Source: Deltaproteobacteria bacterium
GTDB taxonomy: Bacteria; Desulfobacterota; Binatia; HRBIN30; JACQVA1
Direction: 5' to 3'
NCBI GenBank assembly: GCA_016210005.1
Contig: JACQVA010000140.1
Coordinates: 1-37,797, forward strand
DNA length: 37,797 nt
Position numbers and translations under genes: made by a program. Under the pieces are notes generated by a model, which saw only the letters and a program-made list of their open reading frames with translations, did no database searches and was not told the origin of the DNA. Positions 20,993-28,926 of this stretch are shown piece by piece (position 1 is the first letter of the stretch; every line of letters starts with the position of its first letter).

Positions 20993-23386
20993 GTGACGAT
21001 TGTATCGAACATCCACTCGCTGTCCTGCACACCAAATGCGCCGGCGAGCTTTGACACAGCACCGCCTGCGCAGCTTGCGCGGTTGGTGTGGCACTCGCAG
21101 CCCGCAGTACAGCGGCGAGCACGTCTAATCAAACGCTTAGCAACCATGGGCCCAGCCGAGATACTCCATCGCGGGTGGCGCACTGCCGCCAAGCGTATCC
21201 CGCGCCGGCGAATCGACGACCGCCTCCCGTTGACCGAGTCGCTCGCTGCTTGTCTGTTGCCCCAGGTCATGGCTGATGACCCCGCACTCTGCTTCGCCAC
21301 CCGTACCGCTGTGCGAGGCTTCTTTAGCACAAACGAGCGCCCGCGTCTCGCCTCCGTGGCGCGCGCCCATCTGCGCCCCGAGGTGGCGCGGGCCGTTGCC
21401 ACTGCTGATGCCATCGTGACTGACGGCATCGAACTCCTGGGGCGGCGCTTTCACCCGACGCGACCCGATTTCGACTGGCTGGCCGACCCCGAGCGCGGCC
21501 GCTGTTGGCCGCTGGCAGTGCTCGACGACAGCGATGCCGTGCGCGGCGCCGCGGCTGACGTCAAGTTCGTGTGGGAAGTTAACCGACATCAGTTCTTGGT
21601 GACGCTCGCCCGGGCCGCGATCTATACCGGCGATGAGCAGTACGCGCGCCACTGCATCACCATGGCGCGCCGCTGGATCGCAACCAACCCCGCCGGTTTG
21701 GGCGTGAACTGGGCCAGCAATCTGGAAGTTGCCATGCGCGCGATCTCTTGGGTCTGGACGCTGCAGTTCCTGCTCGGCACGCCCGCGCTGGGCAACGACG
21801 ATTTGCGCCTGTGGCTGGCGAGCTTGCGCCAGCACCGCGATCATCTCGACCGCCATCTCTCGGTTTATACCGATCCCACCAACCATCTCATCGGCGAGGC
21901 CGCAGCGCTGGCGATAGTGGCAATCTGGCTGCCCGAATGGGACAACAGCGCCAGGCTGCGCGATCGCGCGCTCGCCACGCTGGCAGGTGAAATCGAGCGC
22001 CAGGTGGCCGAAGACGGCGTCGATCGCGAACAGTCCACCAGCTACCAGCGCTTCGTCCTCGACCTTATCTTGCAAGTCATCGCGCTCGCGCATCGCAATC
22101 AGCTGCCGCTTCCCACCGTCCTTGTTACACGCGCGGCCGCCATGCTCGATGCGATCCGTGCTCTCGTCGGTCCCAACCAGCAGGCTCCGCGTATCGGCGA
22201 CAGCGACGACGCGCGCGGCGTCCCGTTCGTAACTGCCGACCACTGGGATTTTGCGGAGATCCTCGCTCTTGGTGATGCCGTGTTGGGACTCAGTGACTCT
22301 GCGCAACTGCCGGCGCGCTACGAAAGTGCGCTGTGGCTCGCCGGGGAAACCGCGCTGGCACAACCCCAGCCGCGCCCCCGGGCCCAGCGCCGTTCGGAAC
22401 TGCTCGCGCACGGTGGCTACGCGATATTGCGTTCGACTACCGGCCCCGAACAGGACCGCCTGGTCTTCGATTGCGGGCCGCTCGGCTACTTGCCGCACGC
22501 CAGCCACGGTCACGCTGATCTGCTCAGCGTACTGGTCGATGTCGGGGGAGAAGAGATGCTCATCGATCCCGGCACCTTTGCCTACTACGACGAGCACGGC
22601 CGCCGCGACCTGTTTCGTTCCACCCGCATGCACAACACCGTCGAGATCGGCGGTCGCGATCAGGCCGACGCCTTCGACCCGTTCAAATGGCTGAACCTCC
22701 CACGCAACGGGCGCGAGCTGTTCCATCGCGGGCACGGCTTCGACTACGTCGAGGCTTGGCACGACGGTTACCGGCGCTTGCGGCCCGCGGTGCGCCACCG
22801 CCGCGCCGTGGTTGGGCTTGCCGGCGGCTGGCTGCTGATCGACTGGCTTGAGGGACGCGGTCGCCACCATTTTACTCGCTGGTTCCACGCACTGCCGGGC
22901 GCCGGCGTCGAGCTTGTCGGTGCTGCAACGGTCCGGCTGTCGGCTCCGTCCGGCCGCGGCCGGCTCATCGTCCAAGATCTCGCTGCCGCAAACGCCCTAG
23001 AACCAACCATCGTCACCAGCGCTGTCGCCCCGTATTCCGAACGCTACGCCGAGATTACCCAAGCGCCGGCAATTGGTTTCGCCGACCACGCCACGCTGCC
23101 AGCCGTGCGCCTGACGCTGCTGGCCGTGCAACCCAGCGACACGCCGCCGCTGCTGGTCAGGGCAGTCAGTGGCGAGCGCCAAGCCGGCGCGGTGTGGGTC
23201 AGCCTCGGCGACGCCAGCGGCGCACTGGTTGACGTTGTGGTACGCACCACCACTGCCCCGACGCGCATCGGGGCAATCACCACCGATGCCCGCACCGCCA
23301 TCGCGCGGCGCGATCGTTCCGGCACAGCCGAACCGGAGGTGCTGCTCTCGGGCGGACGGCAGATCGACGGCATCCGTGCGCACTAG
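20993..23386 (+). CDS. Heparinase II/III-family polysaccharide lyase
   Basis: This protein of about 797 residues has an N-terminal alpha/alpha-toroid (about 180-430; NRHQFLVTLARAA, NWASNLEVAMRAISW, DPTNHLIGEAAALA) and a C-terminal Hepar_II_III beta domain. The beta domain carries ASHGHADLLSV (His505, His507), LIDPGTFAYY and RSTRMHNTVEIGG. Family members cleave uronic-acid polymers (heparin, alginate, Pel/Psl-like EPS) by beta-elimination and are common in EPS loci as processing or degrading enzymes. No signal peptide is evident. The start is uncertain: GTG 20993 has GAGG nearby, while the family-like sequence (LARLVWHS...) begins near residue 28. The 3' end overlaps the next GTG start by 11 bases. 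Confidence 0.85.
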   Translation: MTIVSNIHSLSCTPNAPASFDTAPPAQLARLVWHSQPAVQRRARLIKRLATMGPAEILHRGWRTAAKRIPRRRIDDRLPLTESLAACLLPQVMADDPALCFATRTAVRGFFSTNERPRLASVARAHLRPEVARAVATADAIVTDGIELLGRRFHPTRPDFDWLADPERGRCWPLAVLDDSDAVRGAAADVKFVWEVNRHQFLVTLARAAIYTGDEQYARHCITMARRWIATNPAGLGVNWASNLEVAMRAISWVWTLQFLLGTPALGNDDLRLWLASLRQHRDHLDRHLSVYTDPTNHLIGEAAALAIVAIWLPEWDNSARLRDRALATLAGEIERQVAEDGVDREQSTSYQRFVLDLILQVIALAHRNQLPLPTVLVTRAAAMLDAIRALVGPNQQAPRIGDSDDARGVPFVTADHWDFAEILALGDAVLGLSDSAQLPARYESALWLAGETALAQPQPRPRAQRRSELLAHGGYAILRSTTGPEQDRLVFDCGPLGYLPHASHGHADLLSVLVDVGGEEMLIDPGTFAYYDEHGRRDLFRSTRMHNTVEIGGRDQADAFDPFKWLNLPRNGRELFHRGHGFDYVEAWHDGYRRLRPAVRHRRAVVGLAGGWLLIDWLEGRGRHHFTRWFHALPGAGVELVGAATVRLSAPSGRGRLIVQDLAAANALEPTIVTSAVAPYSERYAEITQAPAIGFADHATLPAVRLTLLAVQPSDTPPLLVRAVSGERQAGAVWVSLGDASGALVDVVVRTTTAPTRIGAITTDARTAIARRDRSGTAEPEVLLSGGRQIDGIRAH

Positions 23387-24392
23387 CTTCATCACCTGGT
23401 ATCCTTACTGCCGCCGCAGCGACACCCTGGCCGCGGCGTTGGGGGGCACCTCGCACCTCATCCACTACTTGTCGTTCAAACGCCCGTTGCAGGCGCCGCT
23501 GAAGTATGTGCTGCAAACGGTGGCGACGTTGCACCGGCTGCGCCGGGAACAGCCGGACTGCCTACTGGTGGCTGTGCCGCCGATTTTCGCTGCCTTGCCG
23601 GTCTGGGGCTACGCGCGCCGGCGCGGTGCCCGCTTCGTGGTCGACGCCCACACCGGCATCTTCGAGCACGGCCGCTGGCGCTGGCTGCTGCCGCTGACCA
23701 AAGCGGTGTTTCGACGCGCGGATGCGGTCATAGTCACCGGCAACCATCTCCGCGATGTCGTCGCCTCCTGGGGAGCGCAACCAGTGGTCATCGGCGATGT
23801 TCCGGTACGCTTCGGACCCGGCCGCGCTCCGGCCCCGTGTGCCGGCCCACGGGTGGTGGTGGTCAACACCTTTTCCGTCGATGAACCTGTGGCCGAGCTG
23901 CTGGCCGCGGCGCGCATGGTCACCGAAGCTGGCTTCTTCGTCACCGGCGATACGCGCCATGCCAGCCCGGCCTGGTTGGCGGCGAAGCCGGCGAATGTTG
24001 TTTTCACCGGCTTTATCTCCGAGCAAGATTACGCCGGGCTGCTGCGCGCGGCTGACGTGGTCGTCGTGCTCACCACGCATGACCACACCATGCAGCGCGG
24101 CGGCTATGAGGCCATGGCTTTGGGCAAACCGCTGGTGACATCGGACTGGGGGATACTGCGGGAGACGTTTTCGCGCGGCACCGTGCACGTCAACAGCGAG
24201 CCCGTGACCATCGCCGCCGGCATTCGCCGCGCCCTGAGCGAGAGCCGGCAGCTGAGTGCAGAGATGAGCAGCTTGCGACAGGAGCGGCAGACCATCTTCG
24301 AGACCAGGCTGAGCGAGCTGCTCACCGTCATTGGTAGGGCGGCGCCGATACCGGAGCCGCTCCGCGCCACCGTGACCCAGGAGTTGCGATGA
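23376..24392 (+). CDS. GT4-type glycosyltransferase
   Basis: This 338-residue protein starts at GTG 23376 inside the heparinase gene end. It has the two-Rossmann GT-B layout: an N-terminal half with TSFITWYPYCRRSDTLA and RFVVDAHTGIFEHG, and a C-terminal donor half with VVVVLTTHDHTMQRGGYEAMALGKPLVTSDWG. The E-x-x-A-L-G-K-P-x-V segment is typical of retaining GT4 enzymes, although the first Glu of the E-x7-E pair is replaced in this alignment (QRGGYE). It probably adds one sugar to the lipid-linked unit on the cytoplasmic side. Its stop overlaps the dehydrogenase start (ATGA), suggesting coupled expression with mannuronate-donor synthesis. Confidence 0.82.
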   Translation: MRTSFITWYPYCRRSDTLAAALGGTSHLIHYLSFKRPLQAPLKYVLQTVATLHRLRREQPDCLLVAVPPIFAALPVWGYARRRGARFVVDAHTGIFEHGRWRWLLPLTKAVFRRADAVIVTGNHLRDVVASWGAQPVVIGDVPVRFGPGRAPAPCAGPRVVVVNTFSVDEPVAELLAAARMVTEAGFFVTGDTRHASPAWLAAKPANVVFTGFISEQDYAGLLRAADVVVVLTTHDHTMQRGGYEAMALGKPLVTSDWGILRETFSRGTVHVNSEPVTIAAGIRRALSESRQLSAEMSSLRQERQTIFETRLSELLTVIGRAAPIPEPLRATVTQELR

Positions 24393-25708
24393 AGGTCGCA
24401 GTGCTCGGCATGGGCTACGTCGGCTGCGTCACCGCAGGTGTGCTGGCGCGCGAGGGCCATCACGTCGTCGGAGTCGACGCCAATGCCTCCAAGGTGGCGA
24501 TGCTGGCGCAGGGACAATCGCCCGTCCTCGAGCCGGGTCTGCCCGAGCTGATCCGGCGTAGCCACATCTCCGGCCACCTGAAAGCCACCGCCGAGGCAGC
24601 CGATGCCATCGCGGCCGCTGAGGTCATCATCGTCTGCGTCGGCACCCCCAGCAACGGCAACGGCGGGCTCGACAGCCACGCCCTCGAACGCGTAGCCGCT
24701 CAAATCGGCTGCACCATCGCACGGCACGACGGCTATCCCGTCGTGCTCGTCCGCAGCACGGTGCTACCGGAAACCCTGGAAGAGGTAATCGTGCCGGTTC
24801 TCGAGCGTGGCGCCGGTAGTCGCGTTGGCGACGGCTTCGGCTTGGCGGTCAATCCCGAGTTTCTGCGCGAGGGCAGTGCCGTCCACGACTTCGACTCGCC
24901 GCAGTTCACCCTCGTGGGCACAGCCGAGCCGCGCTCGGCGGCCATCGTGCGGCGCTTGTACGGCTTCCTCAAAGCTCCGGTGTTCGTGACCGATCGCCAG
25001 ACGGCGGCGCTGGTCAAATACGCATCCAATGCTTTCCACGCGATGAAGGTGGCGTTCGCCAACGAGATCGCCGCCATCAGCGGCGCGGTTGGCGCCGACG
25101 CCAGCGAGGTCATGCGCCTGTTCTGCCTCGATCACAAGCTGAACTTGTCGGCGGCCTATCTGAAGCCCGGCATGCCCTTCGGCGGCTCGTGTCTTCCAAA
25201 GGATCTGCGGGCGTTGCTTTACAGCGGTCGCCGCCGCGATGTGCCCCTGCCGCTGCTGAGCGCGACGTTGAAGAGCAACCGGGTACAGACCGCCATGTGC
25301 ATCGAGCGCATTCTCGCCTTCGGGCGTCCGCGCGTCGGCATCTTCGGCTTGGCTTTCAAAGGCGGCACCGACGATTTGCGGGAGAGCCCGACCGTGGCGA
25401 TCGTCGAGGCGCTGCTGGGCAAGGGCATTTCGCTGGCGATTTACGACGGCCGCGTTTCGCTCGCACACCTGGTCGGCTCAAACCGCGACTACGTCGCCCA
25501 GCATCTTCCCCACATCGAGAGCTTGCTGCGACCAACGCTGGAAGAAGTCGTCAACAGCAGCGACGTGCTCGTCATCGGCAACAACGACGAGGAATTCCAC
25601 TCACTGCCGCAGCGCATGCGCTCGGAACAGACATTGATCGACCTGGTGGGCGTGACGGCGGCGAACGGCGCACTTGCCACGGATCGAGTCAGCGCCGCCG
25701 GGCGCTGA
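24389..25708 (+). CDS. algD: GDP-mannose 6-dehydrogenase (AlgD-type)
   Basis: This 439-residue enzyme oxidises GDP-mannose to GDP-mannuronate with NAD+. The NAD-binding start MKVAVLGMGYVGCVTAG is followed by VCVGTPSNGNGGLD, VVLVRSTVLPET, NPEFLREGSAVHDFD, DHKLNLSAAYLKPG and the catalytic PFGGSCLPKDLRALLY (Cys268). Later come GLAFKGGTDDLRESPTV and SSDVLVIGNNDEE. The DHKLNLS and SPVLEPGL wording, and the active Cys at the same position as in Pseudomonas AlgD, favour the GDP-mannose over the UDP-glucose enzyme. The product would supply mannuronic acid to the polymer. It overlaps the upstream GT4 stop (ATGA). Confidence 0.88.
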   Translation: MKVAVLGMGYVGCVTAGVLAREGHHVVGVDANASKVAMLAQGQSPVLEPGLPELIRRSHISGHLKATAEAADAIAAAEVIIVCVGTPSNGNGGLDSHALERVAAQIGCTIARHDGYPVVLVRSTVLPETLEEVIVPVLERGAGSRVGDGFGLAVNPEFLREGSAVHDFDSPQFTLVGTAEPRSAAIVRRLYGFLKAPVFVTDRQTAALVKYASNAFHAMKVAFANEIAAISGAVGADASEVMRLFCLDHKLNLSAAYLKPGMPFGGSCLPKDLRALLYSGRRRDVPLPLLSATLKSNRVQTAMCIERILAFGRPRVGIFGLAFKGGTDDLRESPTVAIVEALLGKGISLAIYDGRVSLAHLVGSNRDYVAQHLPHIESLLRPTLEEVVNSSDVLVIGNNDEEFHSLPQRMRSEQTLIDLVGVTAANGALATDRVSAAGR

Positions 25709-25717
25709 GTGCACGCC

Positions 25718-26863
25718 ATGTTATCCAACTCAATCGAGATCGAGGCTTCGGCACAACGCGACGCGGTTGCCAGCGCGCCGGCGGCCGGCCACGGCGGCGT
25801 ATTGCTCGTCGGCAACCTACCCGACGGCCCGCTGGTCGGTGGTGTCGAGGTCGGCGTGGAGATGATCTTGCGCTCCGACCTAGTCGCCCGCCACGGCATT
25901 CGGCTCTTCAACACCGCCCGGCGGCATGACCCGAACCGCCCGCTGCGCCAGCGGCTGGCCTACCAAGCCCGGCGGTTCATCGAGTTGGCAGCGGAGATCA
26001 CCCGCAACCGTCCGCGCCTGGTGCACGTGAAGGCGACCGTCGGCATCAACTTCTGGCAAGGTGCGGGTTACTGCGCCATCGCGCGCGCGCTCGGCCGCCG
26101 GGTGCTGTTGCAGTTGCACGGCGGCGACCTCGACAGCTGGTACTGGCAACATGGCCCCTGGGGCCGCTCGGCAATTCGCCGGGCGCTGCGTCTTCCGTCT
26201 GAAATCTTGGTCCTCTCGCAATACTGGCGCGACTTCATCGCCGGCCTTCAGCCCGGCCACCCGATTCGGATTCTGCCCAACGGCGTGCGCCTCGAAGACG
26301 CGCAGCCGCGCACCTGGAACGGTTCCACCCACTTACGCGTAGTGACACTGGGCGCGCTCGGCGAGCGCAAAGGCCACTTCGATATTCTCGCGGCGGCGGT
26401 GCGGCTGCGCCAGCAAGCGATCCGCTTCGTGTTCGCCGGCGCCGGGGAGTTCGGCGGTGAGGAAGCGGCACTGCGAGCGCGCGCCCGGGATCTGGGTGTC
26501 GAGCATCTGGTGGAGTTCACGGGCGCGGTGACGGGACCGGAGAAGTGGCAACTGCTGGCGCAGAGCGACGTCTTCTTGCTGCCGTCGCGCGGCGAGAACA
26601 TGCCGAACGCGGTACTCGAAGCGATGGCCGCGGGCCTGCCGGTGGTATGCACGCCGGTGGGCGCGCTGCGCGACATGATGACTGAAGGCGCGATGTTCGT
26701 CCCGGTGGGCAACCCGGCGGCGATCGCCCGCGCGCTGTTGGATCTGCAGCAGTCCCCGCAGCTGCGGGTGCATATGGGCCGCGCCAATCGCGCCACCGCG
26801 GAATCGCGGTTTGCCTTTACAGCGGTTGCCGCCGAGCTCGGCGCGATTTACGCGGAGTCATAG
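25718..26863 (+). CDS. GT4-family glycosyltransferase
   Basis: This protein of about 381 residues has a GT-B fold: an acceptor half with GGVLLVGNLPDGPLVGGVEVG and LLQLHGGDLDSWYW, then a donor half with VVTLGALGERKGHFDIL, VFAGAGEFGGE and SRGENMPNAVLEAMAAGLPVVCTPVG. The E-x7-E motif is intact. It is a cytoplasmic retaining glycosyltransferase for repeat-unit assembly; donor and linkage are not predictable. ATG 25718 is preferred; GTG 25709, directly after the dehydrogenase stop, is an alternative adding three residues. The stop is one base before the next start. Confidence 0.88.
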   Translation: MLSNSIEIEASAQRDAVASAPAAGHGGVLLVGNLPDGPLVGGVEVGVEMILRSDLVARHGIRLFNTARRHDPNRPLRQRLAYQARRFIELAAEITRNRPRLVHVKATVGINFWQGAGYCAIARALGRRVLLQLHGGDLDSWYWQHGPWGRSAIRRALRLPSEILVLSQYWRDFIAGLQPGHPIRILPNGVRLEDAQPRTWNGSTHLRVVTLGALGERKGHFDILAAAVRLRQQAIRFVFAGAGEFGGEEAALRARARDLGVEHLVEFTGAVTGPEKWQLLAQSDVFLLPSRGENMPNAVLEAMAAGLPVVCTPVGALRDMMTEGAMFVPVGNPAAIARALLDLQQSPQLRVHMGRANRATAESRFAFTAVAAELGAIYAES

Positions 26864-26864
26864 A

Positions 26865-27647
26865 ATGGAGACTTCCCGACCACTGGATCCGCCGTCAGCG
26901 AAAGTTGCAGCCGCGCCGCCACCGTCATCTGTGCACTTCTATGATTCGCTCTGGGCCGCGACCGGCCGCGTGGATCAGCACCACAAGTGCCGCATGGACG
27001 CTCTGAAGCGCATGATCGCGGCGTTGCCCGAGGCAAAGCCAACGCAGCGGCGCATTCTCGAGCCCGGCTGCGGTAGCGGCATCATCTCCGAGTTTCTCGC
27101 CCGCTATGGCCGCGTCACCGGAATCGACCAGTCGCCGGTCGGTGTGCAAGCGGCGCGCACTCGCGGCCTCGGGCGCTTTGTCATCGGCACCCTACCCGAC
27201 ATCCCCGTTGCCGAAGACGGCTTCGATCTTTGCGTGCTCTCTCAAGTTTTGGAACATCTTGCCGATAACGACCAAGCCGTGCTGCTTACGCGCCTGCGCG
27301 AAAAGGTGCGGCCTGGCGGCCATCTGATCTTGACCGTACCGAATCGGCCGGTTTCGTCCCGGATGCGCTTTGCAGCGGGCGAACTCCAGCCGATCGAGAA
27401 CTGGCAGGACACCGCCGACGTTCATCGTCTCCTGCGGGAGACCGGCTGGCAGGTGCTGAAGACCCGCTTCGCCTTCAATTTCTTTCCGGTTGCGGCCAGC
27501 AGGTATCTGCTGGTACGCGCTGCCCGATACGTACTGTATGACATTCTGGGACTGCGAGGCATCCTGGAACATCTGCTGGAGTCGCCCAGCCGGGGCGACT
27601 GTATCGTCGTATTGGCAACAAGGGCCGCATCTACGCCGGCGGCATGA
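26865..27647 (+). CDS. Class I SAM-dependent methyltransferase
   Basis: This 260-residue protein has motif I ILEPGCGSGIISEF, the acidic strand VTGIDQSPVG, FDLCVLSQVLEHLADND and VRPGGHLILTVPNR, all typical of Methyltransf_11/23 proteins in polysaccharide and glycolipid clusters. It probably O-methylates a sugar. ATG 26865 follows the upstream stop by one base, with GGAG about 9 bases upstream; an earlier in-frame ATG at 26811 would lie inside the upstream gene. Unlike the fused protein at 13409, all SAM-binding motifs are kept. Confidence 0.87.
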   Translation: METSRPLDPPSAKVAAAPPPSSVHFYDSLWAATGRVDQHHKCRMDALKRMIAALPEAKPTQRRILEPGCGSGIISEFLARYGRVTGIDQSPVGVQAARTRGLGRFVIGTLPDIPVAEDGFDLCVLSQVLEHLADNDQAVLLTRLREKVRPGGHLILTVPNRPVSSRMRFAAGELQPIENWQDTADVHRLLRETGWQVLKTRFAFNFFPVAASRYLLVRAARYVLYDILGLRGILEHLLESPSRGDCIVVLATRAASTPAA

Positions 27648-27654
27648 GCTGCGC

Positions 27655-28926
27655 ATGAATCCCACTTCGAATGCGGCGATGGCGGCACCGCCCGCAGCCA
27701 CGGCATCGGCCGCGCCGCTGCCGAGCTCCGCTATGCGCATCCTCTACCTCAATTACGAGTGGGACGCGCGGGAGTCGAGCGGTGCTGCCCGGCACCTCGC
27801 CGAGCTGACACGCGAACTGCGCTCCCTGGGGCATACCGTAGTCACTTGCGACCGGCACCGCGCCCCCGACCCGGCACCAGGCGGCGAGCCTGGCCGCGAT
27901 CACGACTGGCTGCGTCTTCTGCGCGCTCGCCTGAGCCCTAGGCTACACGAGTCAGCGGCGCTCGCGCGCGCCGTCCGTGGCATTGCGCCGGAGATAGCGC
28001 TGATCCGGCGGCATCAGCCTGACGTTGTCCTCACGCGTCACTCGTTACATCAGTTCTCCAGCCTTATCGCCGCGCGCCGCTGCGGCATCCCCATCGTGTT
28101 CGAAGTCAATGCGCCCTTGGCGCACGAGTATCGGCGTTATCTCCGCCAGTATCGCTTACTGCCGCAACTGGCCGAATGGAGCGAGGCACAGACCCTGGCC
28201 CGCGCCGATGGCGTCTTCGTCGTATCCAACGCACTCAAGCGCTACTTCGCGGCGCACGGCGTGATGGAAGAGCGGATTAGCGTGATCCCAAACGGCGTCG
28301 ATCCAGCGCGTTTCAATCCCGCCGTCGCCGATGCTGAGGTGCGCGCCCGCCTCGGACACGACCGAGTCATCGTCGCCTTCGTCGGCAGCTTCGCCAGTTT
28401 TCACGGTGTCGAGCTGTTGCGGCAGGCTATCGTAGAAGTGCTCCCGCGCCGCCTAAGTGTGACCTTCTTGATGGTTGGGAGCAGCCCATTGTCCGCGGCA
28501 CTCCAGGGCGAGTGCCGCGCGCGCGGTTATGAGGATCGGGTCGAGTTTGCCGGGTTCGTGCCGCCGCAACAGGTCCCCAAGCTCATGGCGGCCGCTGACA
28601 TTCTGCTGGCTCCTTACGCCGCCGAGGAGTTCTTTTACTTGTCGCCGATCAAGCTTTTCGAGTACCTGGCATGCGGGCGGGCCGTGCTCACTGCTCGCCA
28701 GGGGCAGATGGCCGAGGTCGTTGCCGACGGAGAGAACGGCCTGCTGTACGACCCGAGGTCCCCGAATGCGTTCATCGCTCAGCTGCTGCGCCTGATCGAC
28801 GATCCGATGCTGCGTGCGCGTCTCGGCTTCAACGGGCGCCGGACGGTAGAGCGGGGGTACACGTGGAAAACCAATGCTGAGCGAGTCGCGGCAGTTCTCA
28901 GCCGCGCCGGCGTGCGGGTGCACTGA
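27655..28926 (+). CDS. GT4-family glycosyltransferase
   Basis: This protein of up to 423 residues is a GT-B glycosyltransferase. It has MRILYLNYEWD...SGAARHLAELTRELRSLGH at the N-terminus, then ISVIPNGVDPARFNP, VAFVGSFASFHGVELL, VEFAGFVPPQQVPKLMAAADILLAPY and SPIKLFEYLACGRAVLTA. The K-L-F-E-Y-L-A-C-G segment is the donor-binding region. The first 26 residues are Ala/Pro-rich and not family-like, so ATG 27733 (MRILYL) is a serious alternative start; neither has a strong ribosome binding site. Its stop overlaps the asparagine synthase start (TGATG). Confidence 0.86.
   Translation: MNPTSNAAMAAPPAATASAAPLPSSAMRILYLNYEWDARESSGAARHLAELTRELRSLGHTVVTCDRHRAPDPAPGGEPGRDHDWLRLLRARLSPRLHESAALARAVRGIAPEIALIRRHQPDVVLTRHSLHQFSSLIAARRCGIPIVFEVNAPLAHEYRRYLRQYRLLPQLAEWSEAQTLARADGVFVVSNALKRYFAAHGVMEERISVIPNGVDPARFNPAVADAEVRARLGHDRVIVAFVGSFASFHGVELLRQAIVEVLPRRLSVTFLMVGSSPLSAALQGECRARGYEDRVEFAGFVPPQQVPKLMAAADILLAPYAAEEFFYLSPIKLFEYLACGRAVLTARQGQMAEVVADGENGLLYDPRSPNAFIAQLLRLIDDPMLRARLGFNGRRTVERGYTWKTNAERVAAVLSRAGVRVH

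Noticed and set aside
21137-22975. A long open frame on the minus strand opposite the heparinase-family gene
   Set aside because: The plus-strand frame has clear family motifs over the same bases; the antisense translation has none and its length follows from GC-rich codon bias.
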